NCBI GenBank assembly: GCA_009760855.2
Contig: WPIO01000043.1
Location: 2,694,501-2,758,500, forward strand
DNA length: 64,000 nucleotides
Source: Cristatella mucedo
Lineage: Eukaryota > Bryozoa > Phylactolaemata > Cristatellidae
Direction: 5' to 3'
The notes under the pieces are model-generated. The model had not been told where the DNA came from. It made no database searches and worked only from the letters and a program-made list of their open reading frames with translations. The position numbers and the translations under genes are program-made. Positions 45,893-58,544 of the stretch are shown in pieces; the stretch's first letter is position 1; every line of letters begins with the position of its first letter.

Positions 45893-46634
45893 CTGCATTC
45901 AAGGAGGTAACGAGTAAACTTATCCTAAAATTAAACTCGTTTTCGAGTTAATCAATTCAGATCCTCGAGCACTTCAAATTCTCAAGGTCGTTCATGTCTC
46001 TTCTGGATAATGCAATATAAATGCCTCTCCTAAGATTTGATGCTAGTTAGAGGCACTACTAAACTATGAAGGTTGGACAAACGTGCAGTACGATATTTAC
46101 CTTATTTGGAAGTAGCTCGAATAGGAGAACTTTAGAAAGAGAAATAAGTTCCGTTTAAGTTGACCCAATAAATTGCCCAACCTATTTACTATTTACTGGG
46201 AAATCAGATCAATGAGATGCTGTATAATTTTAGTGTCTTTTATCGTGGCAGGTTTAATGATTCCGGCTATGCCTCATTGAACGTCTTTTGCGTTTGTAGC
46301 GTTAGCTGCCAAGTGAAATGCACATAGGAATCTCAAATCAGTCAGGATGTTCTGGCCCATCGCTTCCATATTACTTTCGTGCTAAACAAAATCCTAGTCT
46401 CAATTAAGACAGCAAGCTAAATCAGCACAGTTCAATTGTTGAACCACTGTCCAGGTGTGGTACAGCTAAGGTGCTTGCGCTTGGGTCTTCAGCTCGTGAG
46501 TTATGACAGTGCACTGAGAGATTTTTTGCCGGCTACTGCGTGCTGTAAAAGCTGTTACCATTCTACATTAAAGAATATGCAAATAAGCTAGTTTGCAAAA
46601 AATGTGTGTATCTCTACCACTTAAGTGTGCTGCG
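45893..46634. other. unassigned intron sequence
   Basis: Near 46490-46560 a very worn SINE B-like stretch is possible (GAGATTTTTTGCCGGCTACT). Otherwise nothing. Confidence 0.35.
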
Positions 46635-46760
46635 TTCAACGTGCTCACCCCGACCAAGGTCTAGCTGAGGTCTTAGGCTCGAGACCCTTGGCCAATATGC
46701 ATCGCCTGAAAAGAGATTATTATCTCTCATGACGCTACACAAACAAATATTATATGTATA
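46635..46760 (+). mobile_element. SINE C copy, worn
   Basis: CGTGCTCACCCCGACCAAGG, CTGAGGTCTTAGGCTCGAGA and a decayed LINE-like tail ending CAAATATTATA. Confidence 0.7.
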
Positions 46761-47477
46761 TTTTAGGTTTATGTTTTACTGTGTTGATATTTATTTATAA
46801 CTTGGTCGAAATTAGCAACCCCGAAATAATTGGTTTAGTACCTGTAACAGAGCCTTCAATATTGGAAACAGCAAGAATTGCAGACTTGCACTAAGGGGTA
46901 ACTGTGGTGCTACAAAACTGGTCTAAATCAACTTGCTGGCAAGCAACTTGGCAAAACGACTTAATTGGGAAACAGATCCCCAAAAAGATAAATAGTAATT
47001 GCCTGAAACATTGGGAGGCCTTATATCAAGGTAAAAATGTTGTACCTCTTGATGACACCGAAGCCAAAGATGAGATTAACAAGATGCAGAGCATATACAA
47101 TAAATATGCATATACATATATAATGCAATGCATATTCAATAAAGCACCTCTACAACGCTTAGTGCAGCATTGAGGCCAGCAAATGACATACACAAAAGGC
47201 ATCTAGTAAATTTGCTCACCGATGTAATTTGGTTTGACAACGTGGGTTCCTGAAAGCCTACCAGCACATTACATCCGTATATGACAAAACAAGACAACAA
47301 AACATCCGGAATTTTGAGTAAGGTATGATGCGATCCTTTATATTCAGTTGGGTTTCCTAAAATCGTAGGCAGTCAGCACATTAGCAACGTAGGTCGAACG
47401 GCTGCATGCACACTCACTTCAAATTTCCTTCATTATTCTACAGGCTGTGACAGTACTTTATTCTAGGTACATATATT

Positions 47478-47520
<43 letters not shown>

Positions 47521-47799
47521 TCGTGTTTATGCATGAAGATGGATATATTTTGTACCAAGGACGGCAATACGACCGTCACAATTGATGTGGTTTTCCATGT
47601 TTTTGTTAACCGTGAGCCGGATAGATAGTTAGGGCTAGGACCATTTGTCTTCGATCCGCCGTACACTTGGTCGAACTGAAGTTCTTATTCAAACGTATTA
47701 TCAAAAAGTACAGCAATTGTATCTGCACAGCATTTTAAGCGAAAATAATCTCTAATCGTGCACTTAATATACGCAGTGATTCTCCAGCTCGGGATGACG
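46761..47799. other. unassigned intron sequence
   Basis: The 89-residue frame 46904-47173 has no recognisable motif. An AT run lies at 47486-47515. Confidence 0.4.
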
Positions 47800-47865
47800 A
47801 CTACCGAAAAAAATTCACCTTGACCTCGATTTGAGGGAGCAACTTAACCCTTGGGCCAAAAACAA
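47800..47865 (-). mobile_element. SINE C scrap
   Basis: TTCACCTTGACCTCGATTTG then GAGCAACTTAACCCTTGGGC and CAAAAAC resemble the head region. Confidence 0.4.
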
Positions 47866-47980
47866 AGATGACCTAATGGTCATAAGTAATGCTTCCAGTC
47901 GTTGGTTAAGATCGTGTACAGGAAGAATTGTTTCGCCCACTGCAAGGCGGTATGATAGATGTTCAGGCCATTATATACAC

Positions 47981-47981
<1 letters not shown>

Positions 47982-48067
<86 letters not shown>

Positions 48068-48091
48068 TAGATAGATAGATAGATAGATATA
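47982..48091. repeat. (AT)n-(GA)n-(GATA)n microsatellite
   Basis: Three different short motifs in series. Confidence 0.96.
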
Positions 48092-48289
48092 TGCATGGTT
48101 TTTTATTTCAGGCTAAAAATGTCCTAAATTTTAGTTTGATGTCATTTGACTTTTAAATCTAGGCTTTTTCAGCAAGTTTAATTGGAAATAATTTGGTGTA
48201 CAAGTAGCAATTATTTTTTACATTTTGCACGTAAGTAAAGTCGAGCTGCCACAAATGCAAGAAATGATTTGGATGGAAAATTCCGGTCT

Positions 48290-48950
48290 AACAGTGCCCA
48301 GATTTTAGCAACGTAACAGAGCTGAAAGGAAGTTACCCTGCTGTTGAGCCGATGTGATCATCCATTCAAAGGTAAATTTAGAACTGGACACCTAGATCTT
48401 GTGCTGATGCCATTGGTGATAGTCACAATTCTCACAGCCGATCTTAAGTTTGAAGCTTTACAAATTCTGAGTCACACTTCGTTTTGTCATGAATTGTAAG
48501 CTGACTGTCTAATCGTTCAATTTGAGATCGTTGGATGCCATCCCTGTGTAGGTATAGGAAATGCATGCTGAAAGGAAGTTGAGAAACCTTCAAAGTTCTA
48601 GAATGGTGAGAAGGAATCACGGAAAATTGACCGATGTGATTAGCCGGTGAATAAGTGAAAGCTTAGATGGCTAGATTATGCTTAGTTACCATTTCGGCAG
48701 GAGAGAACTTTTCAATTGTGAAAGCAATGAAGTGAATCGTAGATCCCCGAGATAAACCTCACTTTAATCGTTCCACAGATAGTATTTAATCGTTCACCTT
48801 GGTACTCCACAGTCAGCTACTAATATAGCACCTATGTGACAGCAGTGCAGTGCCCAGTGATGCATATGCAAGAATAGAGTCGGAAAATGACTTGGCGATG
48901 TGTTTACCGAGCTCCTCTGAAGCCTCCAGCGGAGAACGGTAATAATAATA
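48290..48950 (-). mobile_element. LINE A thumb-palm copy, worn
   Basis: GATTTTAGCAACGTAACAGA, CACCTAGATCTTGTGCTGAT, GGAAATGCATGCTGAAAGGA and CAGTGCCCAGTGATGCATAT follow the minus-strand LINE A order without its 3' tail. Confidence 0.7.
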
Positions 48951-49072
48951 TTTTTTATTAGTGACTTGCAATATCTGAGAACTTAATCTGCAACCTTAGG
49001 GATGCTGCATCGGAAGCATGCCTGGAGGGTTTTTCGTTAATGACATTAAGCACAAAATAATTAGAAGCCAAA

Positions 49073-49513
<441 letters not shown>

Positions 49514-49554
49514 TTTTGCACCTATATATAAGCACACAGAGGAAGAATGAACTT

Positions 49555-50195
49555 CAACACTCACTGCTTCCTGGTCGAAAGACCTGTGCAATCAGTTTGT
49601 GCCAAATTATGCAGCAAGGCTTGTCTGTCGTGAGGGTGGCAGCTGCTACATCGCAACATTTCTTATCAATCAGCACTTGCTCCCAGTCCAATAAAACATC
49701 TACTTTAAGGTTCGGTCGATTTCTTTTTTAGGTCTCTTCACTTTTTTGCATCAGCCTACTTATCGTATCTAACCCAGCCAGCCTAGGTATCTTTCTACTT
49801 GCTTTTCAGAATCTGATCTTATATCTACATCTGCAGAAAATCTCGCATCCTTTGGATACATCGCATTTAATTAAGATGATCCCAAAGCCTAGAACTGACT
49901 TACGACTCGTCTCACGAAATCCCTGGACTTGATCACTTTTAAAAAAGAACTTAAGCGCATTTATTAATCGTAGAATATAGTGGGTTCGATTGATTCGTTC
50001 TTTGCAGGCTCACATATTGCATGCTGACACAGACTGTATTTGCATGCTGACCCTGTGTGGATCATCCCTAAATACGTTATGCTGGCAGTCATTGGTCATG
50101 CTACCACTAGGCATTCGATAGTTTTTCTTCGTAGTAAATTTTGGGTGCCTAGAAAGAGATCGAGTTTTCAAGAGGGGCTTTATCAGACGTGTCAC
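49555..50195 (+). mobile_element. LINE A 3' copy, worn
   Basis: CACTGCTTCCTGGTCGAAAG (thumb start), later TGCATGCTGACCCTGTGTGG and GCCTAGAAAGAGATCGAGTT, ending GGGGCTTTATCAGACGTGTC. Confidence 0.8.
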
Positions 50196-50990
50196 GGGGA
50201 CCAAATAAATGCTGTACTAAACAGGTATTGTATACAGTCTTCTCAATGCAAATTCAAATGACACGGTGACATCAGTCTTTAGTGAGTGTTTGGCTTGAAG
50301 GAGCATAACATAAGGGAGTGGTCTTCAAAGGATTTGACGTTGATATAAGTAATAGCTACACTATTTAAGTCAGAACACCGGGTTGTACGATTTTTGGCCT
50401 GGGCTGCCGTAGTTACGATAAGTAGGCTGGTGCACATGAATGATTGGGCATACTATATCAGACAGCAAGGTATGTCTAAATACCTAATGGGGCCGCTATG
50501 CACTTGAGAGGATTTAGACCTAGCATCATGAAATGCTTCAACTCACACACAAACTTATCTTTAAGCTTTATGATTCTATAAAAGAGTTGAGCTTAATTAC
50601 AATGACTCATTCTACTGTCGAAAATAGGAAATTGAAATAGAAAAATCTTGCCGAAAGGGCATAAGTTACTAAAGTTTCCTCGGTCTGCAGTTGCTTACCT
50701 ACTTAGTGGCTTTAATGAAGACTTTTTTTCAGGACCTGTTGTATCGGACATATTTACCTTGTGCAATTATGCATAGCCAAAGCAGATATATGCATTGTAA
50801 ATGCTGAGAGACGGAACGGGTTTAGAGGGCGGTTACAGATGTTTTATACTGGGAGTTGCAAATCAGTTTGACCTCACTGGTGGCCTCCTTGAAGACCATC
50901 ATAAGAATCAATACGTTAGGAGCTAGTATGGGAGTGGTTGTGCTGATGGTTTTATGGTAACCGCTAGCCTTCTCAGATTGTGTATCACCA
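50196..50990 (-). mobile_element. LINE A copy, very worn, abutting the + copy
   Basis: GGGACCAAATAAATGCTGTA and GTGTTTGGCTTGAAGGAGCA, GGTTGTACGATTTTTGGCCT follow the minus LINE A order; identity fades after 50500. Confidence 0.6.
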
Positions 50991-51227
50991 AATCTACAAT
51001 ATGTATGTAGTAGCTAGCCAAAGCCTTTACTGAAAGTGATCGGTATGATTTAAAGTTGAACTTAAACACCTGTCACGAGGCATTGCCTGGTAAGCTACGA
51101 CATAATTTAATCGGATGGACTTTATAGGGTTTCGAACCATTGCAATATGTATGGTAACGATGGTAACTAATTGCATAATTTTACAGCTGCGCGAAAATAA
51201 GGATGAAAAGTTAAATGTTTGACTTAC

Positions 51228-51315
51228 TTATACTGGGTACGACGATGTAAGATCCTATGCAAGATATTGCCAAACAGCCTCCAACAACCAAAAAAGGTAA
51301 TATGAATCCACCTAC
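51228..51315 (-). CDS. SLC18B1-like transporter, TM6 exon
   Basis: The exon is 88 bases and reads VGGFILPFLVVGG then CLAISCIGSYIVVPSI. The acceptor is GATTTTAG and the donor GTAAGT is strong, leaving phase 1. GGF-x-L-P-F-x-V-x-G is the TM5-TM6 joint of the family, followed by a hydrophobic run long enough for TM6. The intron upstream is about 12.5 kb and packed with LINE copies. Confidence 0.85.
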
Positions 51316-53204
51316 CTAAAATCAGCAAGTCGTATGAGTGATACAAGACCCAGTGACAGTACAAATCGTGATGCACTTGCAGAATTCAGATTGTCAGATC
51401 CAGCAACATCTGCCTGCTTGGTACAGAGTTCTTTACCTTTGACAAGAGTGGACTACTATTCAATTGCTGCAACATACGTCTTTTAGTACGCTCAATTCTT
51501 AAGATCAAATTAAAAGTTACTGCCTATGTGAATAGTGTATGATAGCCAATTTTCTTTGTGCTGAGAAATGTGCTTAAATACAGGTACACAGATAAAGTTA
51601 TTGCAGGCTCACCTAACATAACGGGCAACCATCTCACCTACATTCCTGTATTTCAGATGGCTGCCACTTCCAGGATAATAAAAAACGCAAATAAGCGTGT
51701 TTTGGTAAGCGAATAGAGTGCAAATCCGAAAAATCCACATAAGTGGCTTGAGATAGGTGTCAGTTATTCATAGCTGCAAGTACTAGTAGACCCAGATAAC
51801 AACAAGCTGAGTTTTAATGTCAACAAATAGCACTTTTTAGACTGCTAAGCGGACCTGATACTGGAGAGCACCATCTAAGTTTGAAAAAAAAAGTGGCGAC
51901 AAGAGCAGGCGATTAAGTGGCAGCCCAGCCAACATCTAACGAAAAATTAATGAGTGCCAATAATAGGTCATTAGAGTATAAGCAACAGCAGTGTAGGCCT
52001 AGCTCTATACGTTCTTAATGTCAGGCAATCACAGCGACACTTAAAATGGAAAAATTATAACTTGAGCACAGTTGATGAGTGTTAGCCTAGTCTGTTTTTC
52101 TCTTCGACTTAGATATAAAATCTAATGTAGAGTTTGTATCTTCCATATCTGAGAAGATTTAGATCAAGAAAAGTGGCCTTTTGCTGCTATTAGACAAGCT
52201 ACGAAGTATATCGCTTGGACAAGGCTACCTGTCATTATTGCTTTATTACAACAATGTTAGAGTGTAATTTACTGGAATTCAATATTACTTGTCAGTCCAA
52301 TGCGTTGCCATCCTAAGTTTTGCATTTCACCTGGAATTTAAACGAATATTATAGGCCCAGTATTGACTTGCCTTTCAAGAATGTTTTTAACAAGTTTGGG
52401 TTCAGCTTTCCACAGGGGATCATACCATTGCAAATTGTTGTTATATCTATGCATTATTTTTGTATTATTCAGGATTTGATTGCAAAATATTGACAACATT
52501 GAGGCGTTCCTGCTCCATTTAAAAACGGAGAGCCTGATTTGATATTCGTCAAATAGCAAAGACGATTGCAGAAACATTCAAAATAAAAATGGCAAATAAG
52601 CAAAGTATATTTTCATTTCCATCGCTACTAATTGAAGCTAATAGTAGTTTTAGGGTAATCTAATTCTCGTGCGACTGGGGTCAATAATTATGGAGATAGA
52701 GTAGTTCTTTAATTTTTGAATGGAACCGAATGTACACATCGGCTGATAACTATGGGCTCAAGCTCAACAGCGTTTTTTTCAGAATTTAAAGAGGATTATA
52801 GCAGACAGACACTCAGTGATTTTTCTCCAAGCAAATCGCAAGTCATGAAGAGTGTCCTGGCCACTCTAGATGATTTCTCAGATTTTGTGGTCGAACATTA
52901 GAAGTGCGATATAATCGTTTGTTTTTCGATTAACTCGCTTTCCGAGTAACAGGACCGCCTTTTGTCTAAACAGTAAAATGCACTTAACGGATCCCTACTT
53001 TTCGCTGAGCTTGAATGATGCAATGCAAATTTAGAGGAGTTAACGGAAATAGCGACTACGTTTCTAGTGCCAACTACCAATGGAACATCGTATTAAGTAT
53101 TATTGAGGAGAAGCCCCATTTCTTTTTGATCGCTTAGGCCCACTTTGTATGGTGCTGGCGTTGAATAAACTCGTGGTGAATACATTTGATGACCTAGGCC
53201 AATC
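51316..53204. other. unassigned intron sequence
   Basis: AT-rich; no exon is required between the TM5 and TM6 exons, and no repeat family is recognised. Confidence 0.45.
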
Positions 53205-53330
53205 AAGTCTGCCTACTTCCAGCTACATTACATTGCTAAAACTTGGGCATGCTTAGACGAGGATACCTAATCTAAATTCATCCATGCACCTGTGTTATCC
53301 CGTCTTCACTTCAGTAACTCGCTGGTTGTA
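53205..53330 (+). mobile_element. LINE A thumb fragment, cut by LINE D
   Basis: CTACTTCCAGCTACATTACA, CATTGCTAAAACTTGGGCAT, CCCGTCTTCACTTCAGTAAC; it stops where the LINE D tail begins. Confidence 0.75.
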
Positions 53331-55665
53331 ATGTAATGTATCTCCGTCAGTAACTCCACAAAGTCATAAAGACCATGTGGGTGTTACGCAGGAGAGTTTT
53401 GTATAGCACACTCACTGCCTAGGCGGCATTCGGTAGCCAACAGACTTCGTTTCACTCAACAAAGAGAACGTGGGAAGCATAGCAGAGTCAGGAGAGCAGT
53501 TGAGGTAGTGAGTAGCATAGAAGTAGCAGCTCAGGACAGCTGAAAAAGATGTGCCATAGTCGGCACTAGGAGAGTAGTTGTCGTTGAGTAAGAATTGTGG
53601 AAGCGAGTTCCACAGTCTAGGACCTGCAGAGCTAAAGCTTCTGTCGCCAACTGTCTTTAAGCGGAGGAATGGGACAGCTAATTTATTGTCTACACAGGAC
53701 CTGAGGATGCGAACTGGCTGAAACTGATGCAGCAGTTCAGCTAAGTATGAAGGAGCCAAGCCGTGGCGGGCCTTGTGGCTCAGCGTAAGAAATTTGCTCT
53801 GTATCCTTTGCTTTACCGGCTACCATCCTAGCTCTTTCAGCAAAGGTGACACATGCTCAAACCGCTGGGACTTAAAGACCAGCCTTGCAGCCATATTCAT
53901 AGTCCGCTGTAGTGGCATCATAGCATTCTTTGGCAGCCCAGCCAAAAGGGAATTCCAATAATCAAGCCGAGACAGAACTAAAGAGCTAGTTAAATTTTTT
54001 ACAAGCCACTGTGGGGGACAGCTTCTAATCTTGGATAGGGATCGGATGTGATGGCTAGCTGTAGAGGCAGTCTTCTGAATGAAGCTTTTGAAATTGAGGC
54101 AGCTGTCGAATACGACACCTAGATTACGAGCACGTGGTGGAGGTCGCACAATAACATCACCTATTAGAACAGCAAAGCCTTTTAATCCAGCCACACGCTT
54201 AGGGCGTCTATGAGCCGCAGTTCGTTTTTAATAATAATAATATTAATATTTCACTTGATAAAGCGCCTACGGGGAACTTAATCTCTCTCTAGGCGCTTTA
54301 CATTTGCTGTAAAGTCATTATTTAGTTTCAGGAAGTTTTCCGACATCCTGTATCAAATATCGGCAAGGCAAGCATTCAGTTTCTCGTTGCTGCAGCAGAT
54401 TCCGACGGTTTAAATGACAAATACAACTGAGTATCGTCAGCATAGAAGTGATATCGTATTCCACGGGCCTTAATCACTTTTCCCAGAGGTTGTGTATAAA
54501 TGGAGAACAGCAAGGGACCGAGTACAGACCCTTGAGGGATTCCACAGGTGACCCTTCTCATGTCTGAGACCTGAACCCCATACGACACGGATTGAACACA
54601 ATCAGACAATTATGATTGAAATAACGCCAGTGCTTCGTCTGCCAGATCGATTGTTTTTCTCAATCGTTCAAGCAGAACTTCGTGATCAATGGTGTCAAAG
54701 GCAGCAGACAGATCTAGCAGAGCTAGGGCAGTGACATTCCCGTCGTCGTTGCCACGTAGAATGTCGTTGTTAACACGTAGAAGATCAGTTTCAGTAGAGT
54801 GCTGCCTCTTGAACCCTGATTGAAATGTTTTTGACATTCCATTCTTTTCAATGCGTTCAACTAGCTGCTTAGCAACAATTTTGTCAAGAATCTTTGACAA
54901 GAACGTAAGAAGGGAAACTGGACGATAGTTTGCTAGGACCTCTGTTTCTAATCCAGGCTTTTTAAGAATAGGTCCAACGATTGCCGATTTAAAGGACTTG
55001 GGGACGATCCCTCTACCCAAAGAAGCATTACAAATCTTGGTTATGGGAGGGCTAAGTTGATCTGCTAGTGAAGACCACAGAGATGAAGGTATAGGGTCTT
55101 CAGGAGACGAGCTCTTTTTGGTAGAATTTATTAAGGCTGCCACATCACGGAGAAACATCGGAAAACCTTATAAGAAAGGTCACAGGTTGAGGAAAGGCGA
55201 TTGCTTTGGTCGGAGGGGGCTTAATGGAGGTACGAATGTGCACAATGTTTTCAGTAAAGAAGGCTGAAAACTTTTCGGCTGAGCCCTTAATATCTGGGGG
55301 AGTCAGACCTCACAGCATTGGCCAGTAGATGGTTTACTGTCTTATAAATCTGTTTAGTGTCCAACTGGCAGGAATTCAGATTTCTAATGAAAAAAAAATC
55401 CCTGGTTGTCTTAAGCTTTAGGGTTTAAACTCGAAGAAAGTCTTTAAAATTGACTTAATCTGCCTCAGACCCTAATTTCTTGAAACGACATTCTAGCCTG
55501 TGTTCAACCCAGCGCATCTTAAGGAGTTTTTTGTAAATTGAAAGGAGTCTCCACGACTCTGAACACGGATAGAGCGAACAGGAGCATGCTTGTCAAGAGC
55601 ACCCCTGAGTGTTATGTTCACAGTATAGGTGAGGGCATCGAGGCTGCCGGTCGAGTCTGAATGCA
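53331..55665 (-). mobile_element. LINE D, longest copy (3' end to RT fingers and upstream)
   Basis: The minus strand holds the C-terminal frame (SFSSAGPRLWNSLPQ), a thumb frame (MAGLKGFAVL to KELGW, with RARNLGVVFD), a palm frame with [18 protein letters not shown] and YADD at about 54433-54444, and a 182-codon fingers frame (54610-55158) with NYRPVSLLTFLSKILDKIVA, FQSGFKRQHSTETDLL and LDLSAAFDTIDH. The ACATT-type tail is at 53331-53340. A LINE A tail is nested at 54228-54318. Frames are broken but long. Confidence 0.93.
54228..54318 (-). mobile_element. LINE A tail nested in LINE D
   Basis: AAT repeats, hairpin (CGCCTACGGGGAACTTAATC and partner arm) and GCTGTAAAGT only. LINE D sequence continues on both sides. 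Confidence 0.9.
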
Positions 55666-55667
55666 TA

Positions 55668-55845
55668 TCCAACTTGCATGCTGACCCTGTGCATGTTACC
55701 CCTAACCATGTTATTCTTGCTGTTTATTGAGCATGCTACCACCTACGAGTCGGTCGTGCTTCCTATGAAGCAAATTTAAACATTGTAGAAATATACTGAC
55801 TTGTATAAGGGGGCTTTCTCAAGTGTGTCATGTATATAATAATAA
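55668..55845 (+). mobile_element. LINE A 3' untranslated fragment
   Basis: CAACTTGCATGCTGACCCTG and ACCATGTTATTCTTGCTGTT, then a decayed hairpin ending GGGGGCTTTCTCAAGTG. Confidence 0.8.
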
Positions 55846-55917
55846 TTGTTGTTAGGCCATGTGGTGGAAAAAGAGTATGTGGTATGGTTTTTCATTCTAG
55901 AGGTTAAATAAATAAAT

Positions 55918-56075
55918 ACTAGCTGATTTAGCAGCCTCTTTAGTATACCGACAGAAGATTCTTTACGGCTATCACCACCGCTTGCAGCGGCAACAGAGGA
56001 TCGCCGGCCACTGGATTAGAACCCACGACCTCAGTCCCGAAGTCATGACAAGCAACATACATGGAGTGCCATCTA
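55918..56075 (-). mobile_element. SINE B copy
   Basis: ACTAGCTGATTTAGCAGCCT body end at left, CACCACCGCTTGCAGCGGCA, AACCCACGACCTCAGTCCCG, head CATGGAGTGCCATCT at right. Confidence 0.88.
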
Positions 56076-56364
56076 GAGTTTTGGTAGACCTATGCTGTTT
56101 AAATTGAAAGAGCGATTGCAAGCATTTTGGGATGACAGATTGAATGGCTCGAAGTCATAATAGCAAACTCAGTGTAAACACACGAAGGAATTGTACTAAT
56201 GTTTCAGTAGAAATTACAGGTCTTAAAGAAATCAGTTTCTACGCTTTGAAGAGACTATTTTATGGATTTTATGCCTAGGCTCTCACGTCAGGATTCGTAA
56301 TTCACGGATTATTTTTTAAAGGAACTAGAGCTCCATAATATTAGAAAGGATCTGGTCGTTCACC
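56076..56364. other. unassigned intron sequence
   Basis: Nothing recognised. Confidence 0.4.
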
Positions 56365-56545
56365 ACATAAGGCTATCCCTCTGTAACTCAAGAAAGCCAC
56401 AAAATCTTTGTGGGTGCGAAGCAGGAAATTTGTATATAGCTGTCTCCAAGCCTTAGAGGTCTTAGGTGTCGAACATACTTTATCACAAGTAGCAAAAAAA
56501 TTGGGAAGTATAGCCGTGTATTGAGTCATTAGTGTCATGAGTTGT
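56365..56545 (-). mobile_element. LINE D 3' fragment, old
   Basis: CTATCCCTCTGTAACTCAAG, AAAGCCACAAAATCTTTGTG, GTGCGAAGCAGGAAATTTGT follow the LINE D 3' end (compare 57200-57290). Confidence 0.65.
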
Positions 56546-56754
56546 CAGCGTCAGGAGATTTCATCTGCATTCGTTGAACGACCGGCGGAGTCACATGATC
56601 AAAAACTCAGGATTCGAAAACTTACCAAGCAGCCATATTTTTGTAGCTAGCTGCGATGGTATAGACGCTTTTTAGTTAGCCAAGTCAAAAGGCAATTCAG
56701 CTAATCTCGCCACAGAAGTGCCGAGGCGTTAGTTAATTCTTTGGGGAGCTACAG

Positions 56755-57098
56755 TGGAACATTGATAATACTCGGGCTTGTTTAGGCAGTGATACCACAC
56801 CTAAATTAGTACACGCATTTGTGACATCCCGTCTTGACCTTCTGTAACTCTATGCTTGCTGGTTGACCTGCAAGTGCACTTAGGCGCTTACAAGTCGTGC
56901 AAAACTCTGCAGCTAGGCATGCCTGTCGTAAAAGTCGAAGTTATCACGTTGCACAACTATTGCTTGACCTGCACTGATTCGCAGTCATGCAACGCATCGA
57001 ATTCATGGTTCGTCACTCACTTTTAGGTTCCTTCGTTCTTTGTCTGCAGCTTACCTATCAGATCTACTTGACCACTAGGCTAAGCATCACTCTTTAAA
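56755..57098 (+). mobile_element. LINE A thumb fragment, no tail
   Basis: CTCGGGCTTGTTTAGGCAGT, GACATCCCGTCTTGACC, GCAAAACTCTGCAGCTAGGC, ending in CTAGGCTAAGCATCACTCTT. Confidence 0.8.
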
Positions 57099-57191
57099 AT
57101 ATAGGGACCTGAATAATAAATAAGTATATACTAAAAACTACGATATATATATATTAATATATACAATATAATTAAATCTAATAAATAGATA

Positions 57192-57615
57192 TAATACATA
57201 ATGTAATGTATCTCCGTCAGTAACTCCACAAAGTCATAAAGACCATGTGGGTGTTACGCAGGAGAGTTTTGTATAGCTCACTCACAGCCTAAGCGGCTTT
57301 CGGTACGCATTCGGTAGCCAACAGACTTCGTCTCACGCAACAAAGAGAAAGTGGGAAGCATAGCAGAACTAGGAGAGCAGTGGAGGTAGTGAGTAGCATA
57401 GAAGTAGCAGTTTAGGACCGCTGAAAAAGATATGCCATAGTCGGCAGTCGGAGAGTAGATGTCGTTGCGTAAGAATTGTGGAAGCGAGTTCCACAGTCTA
57501 GGACCTGCAGAGCTAAAGCTTCTGTCGCCAACTGTCTTTAAGCGGAGGAATGGGACAGCTAATTTATTGTCCACACAGGACCTGAGGGCGCGAACAGGCT
57601 GAAACTGATGCAGCA
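57192..57615 (-). mobile_element. LINE D 3' copy
   Basis: Tail ATAATGTAATGTATCTCCGT; a C-terminal frame starts at 57574 (DNKLAVPFLRLKTVGDRSFS). Truncated where SINE B begins. Confidence 0.9.
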
Positions 57616-57775
57616 GTTACTAGCTTATTTAACAGCCTCTTTTGTAAAAGAGACAAAAGAGCCTTCGCGGCTACCACCACAGCTTGCAGCAGCGATAAGG
57701 AATCACCCACAGCAGGATTCGAACCGAGGTCGTGAAAACAACCGCCTTTTCTAGTGTGCTCTCACGGTTTACCAC
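57616..57775 (-). mobile_element. SINE B copy
   Basis: ACTAGCTTATTTAACAGCCT, CACCACAGCTTGCAGCAGCG, GGATTCGAACCGAGGTCGTG, head near CTAGTGTGCTCTCACGG. Confidence 0.88.
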
Positions 57776-57804
57776 TAAAAGTAGGTGATATAATCTTAAA
57801 TAAA

Positions 57805-57985
57805 ATACCCGGCTGGATACATGGCCAGTACAGGTTGGCGAGAAGTGGAGTGTTACGTGGAATTTGCCAAGCTCACGACAGACGAGACTAGCTGAAAAGT
57901 CTTGCACCTAGCTTAAGAGTTTGATTACACAGACCAGGAGACTGGCTAGCATTGAATTACAGGAGTCGAGACGGGATGGAACTTA
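57805..57985 (-). mobile_element. LINE A thumb fragment, cut by LINE D
   Basis: GGCCAGTACAGGTTGGCGAG, AGCTCACGACAGACGAGACT, GAGTCGAGACGGGATGGAAC; a LINE D copy starts right after. Confidence 0.78.
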
Positions 57986-57989
57986 TATC

Positions 57990-58544
57990 TGCCTGTAACT
58001 CCACAAAGCCGTATAGACTATGTGGAGCAGCAGAGTTTTGTACAGCCCACTCACAGCCTAAGCGGCCTATGGTAAGCATTTGGTAGCCAACATACTTCGT
58101 CTCATGCAACAAAGAGAAAGTGGGAAGCAGAACAGATTCACGAGAACAGTTGAGGTAGTGAGTAGCATGGAATTAGCAGCTCAGAACCACAGGAAAGGAT
58201 GAGCAATAGTCGGAAGCAAGGGAGTAGTTATCATAGCGTAAGAATCGTGGAAGCGAGTTCCATAGCCTAGGACCTGCAGAGCTAAAGCTTCTGTCGCCGA
58301 CGGCCTTTAGGCGAAGGAATGAAACAGCTAATTTATTGTACACACAAAACCTGAAGGCGTGAAGAGGCTGAAACGGGTGCAGCAGTTCAGCTGGGTAGGA
58401 AGGAGCCAAGCCGTGGCGGGCCTTGCACGTCAGAGTAAGAACATTGCTCTGTATCCGTTGCTCAGCCGGCATCAATCCCGGCTCTTTTAGCAAAGGAGAC
58501 ATGTGGTCAAACCGCTGGGACTTTAAAACTAACCTTGCAGCCCC
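57990..58544 (-). mobile_element. LINE D 3' copy
   Basis: C-terminal frame with VGDRSFSSAGPRLWNSLPRF and upstream thumb (MSPLLKEPGLMPAEQRIQSN). It ends exactly at the AAT repeats of the next LINE A. Confidence 0.9.

Noticed and set aside
46904-47173. 89-codon open frame as a gene
   Set aside because: No motif, no splice context and AT-rich ordinary sequence; length is within chance.
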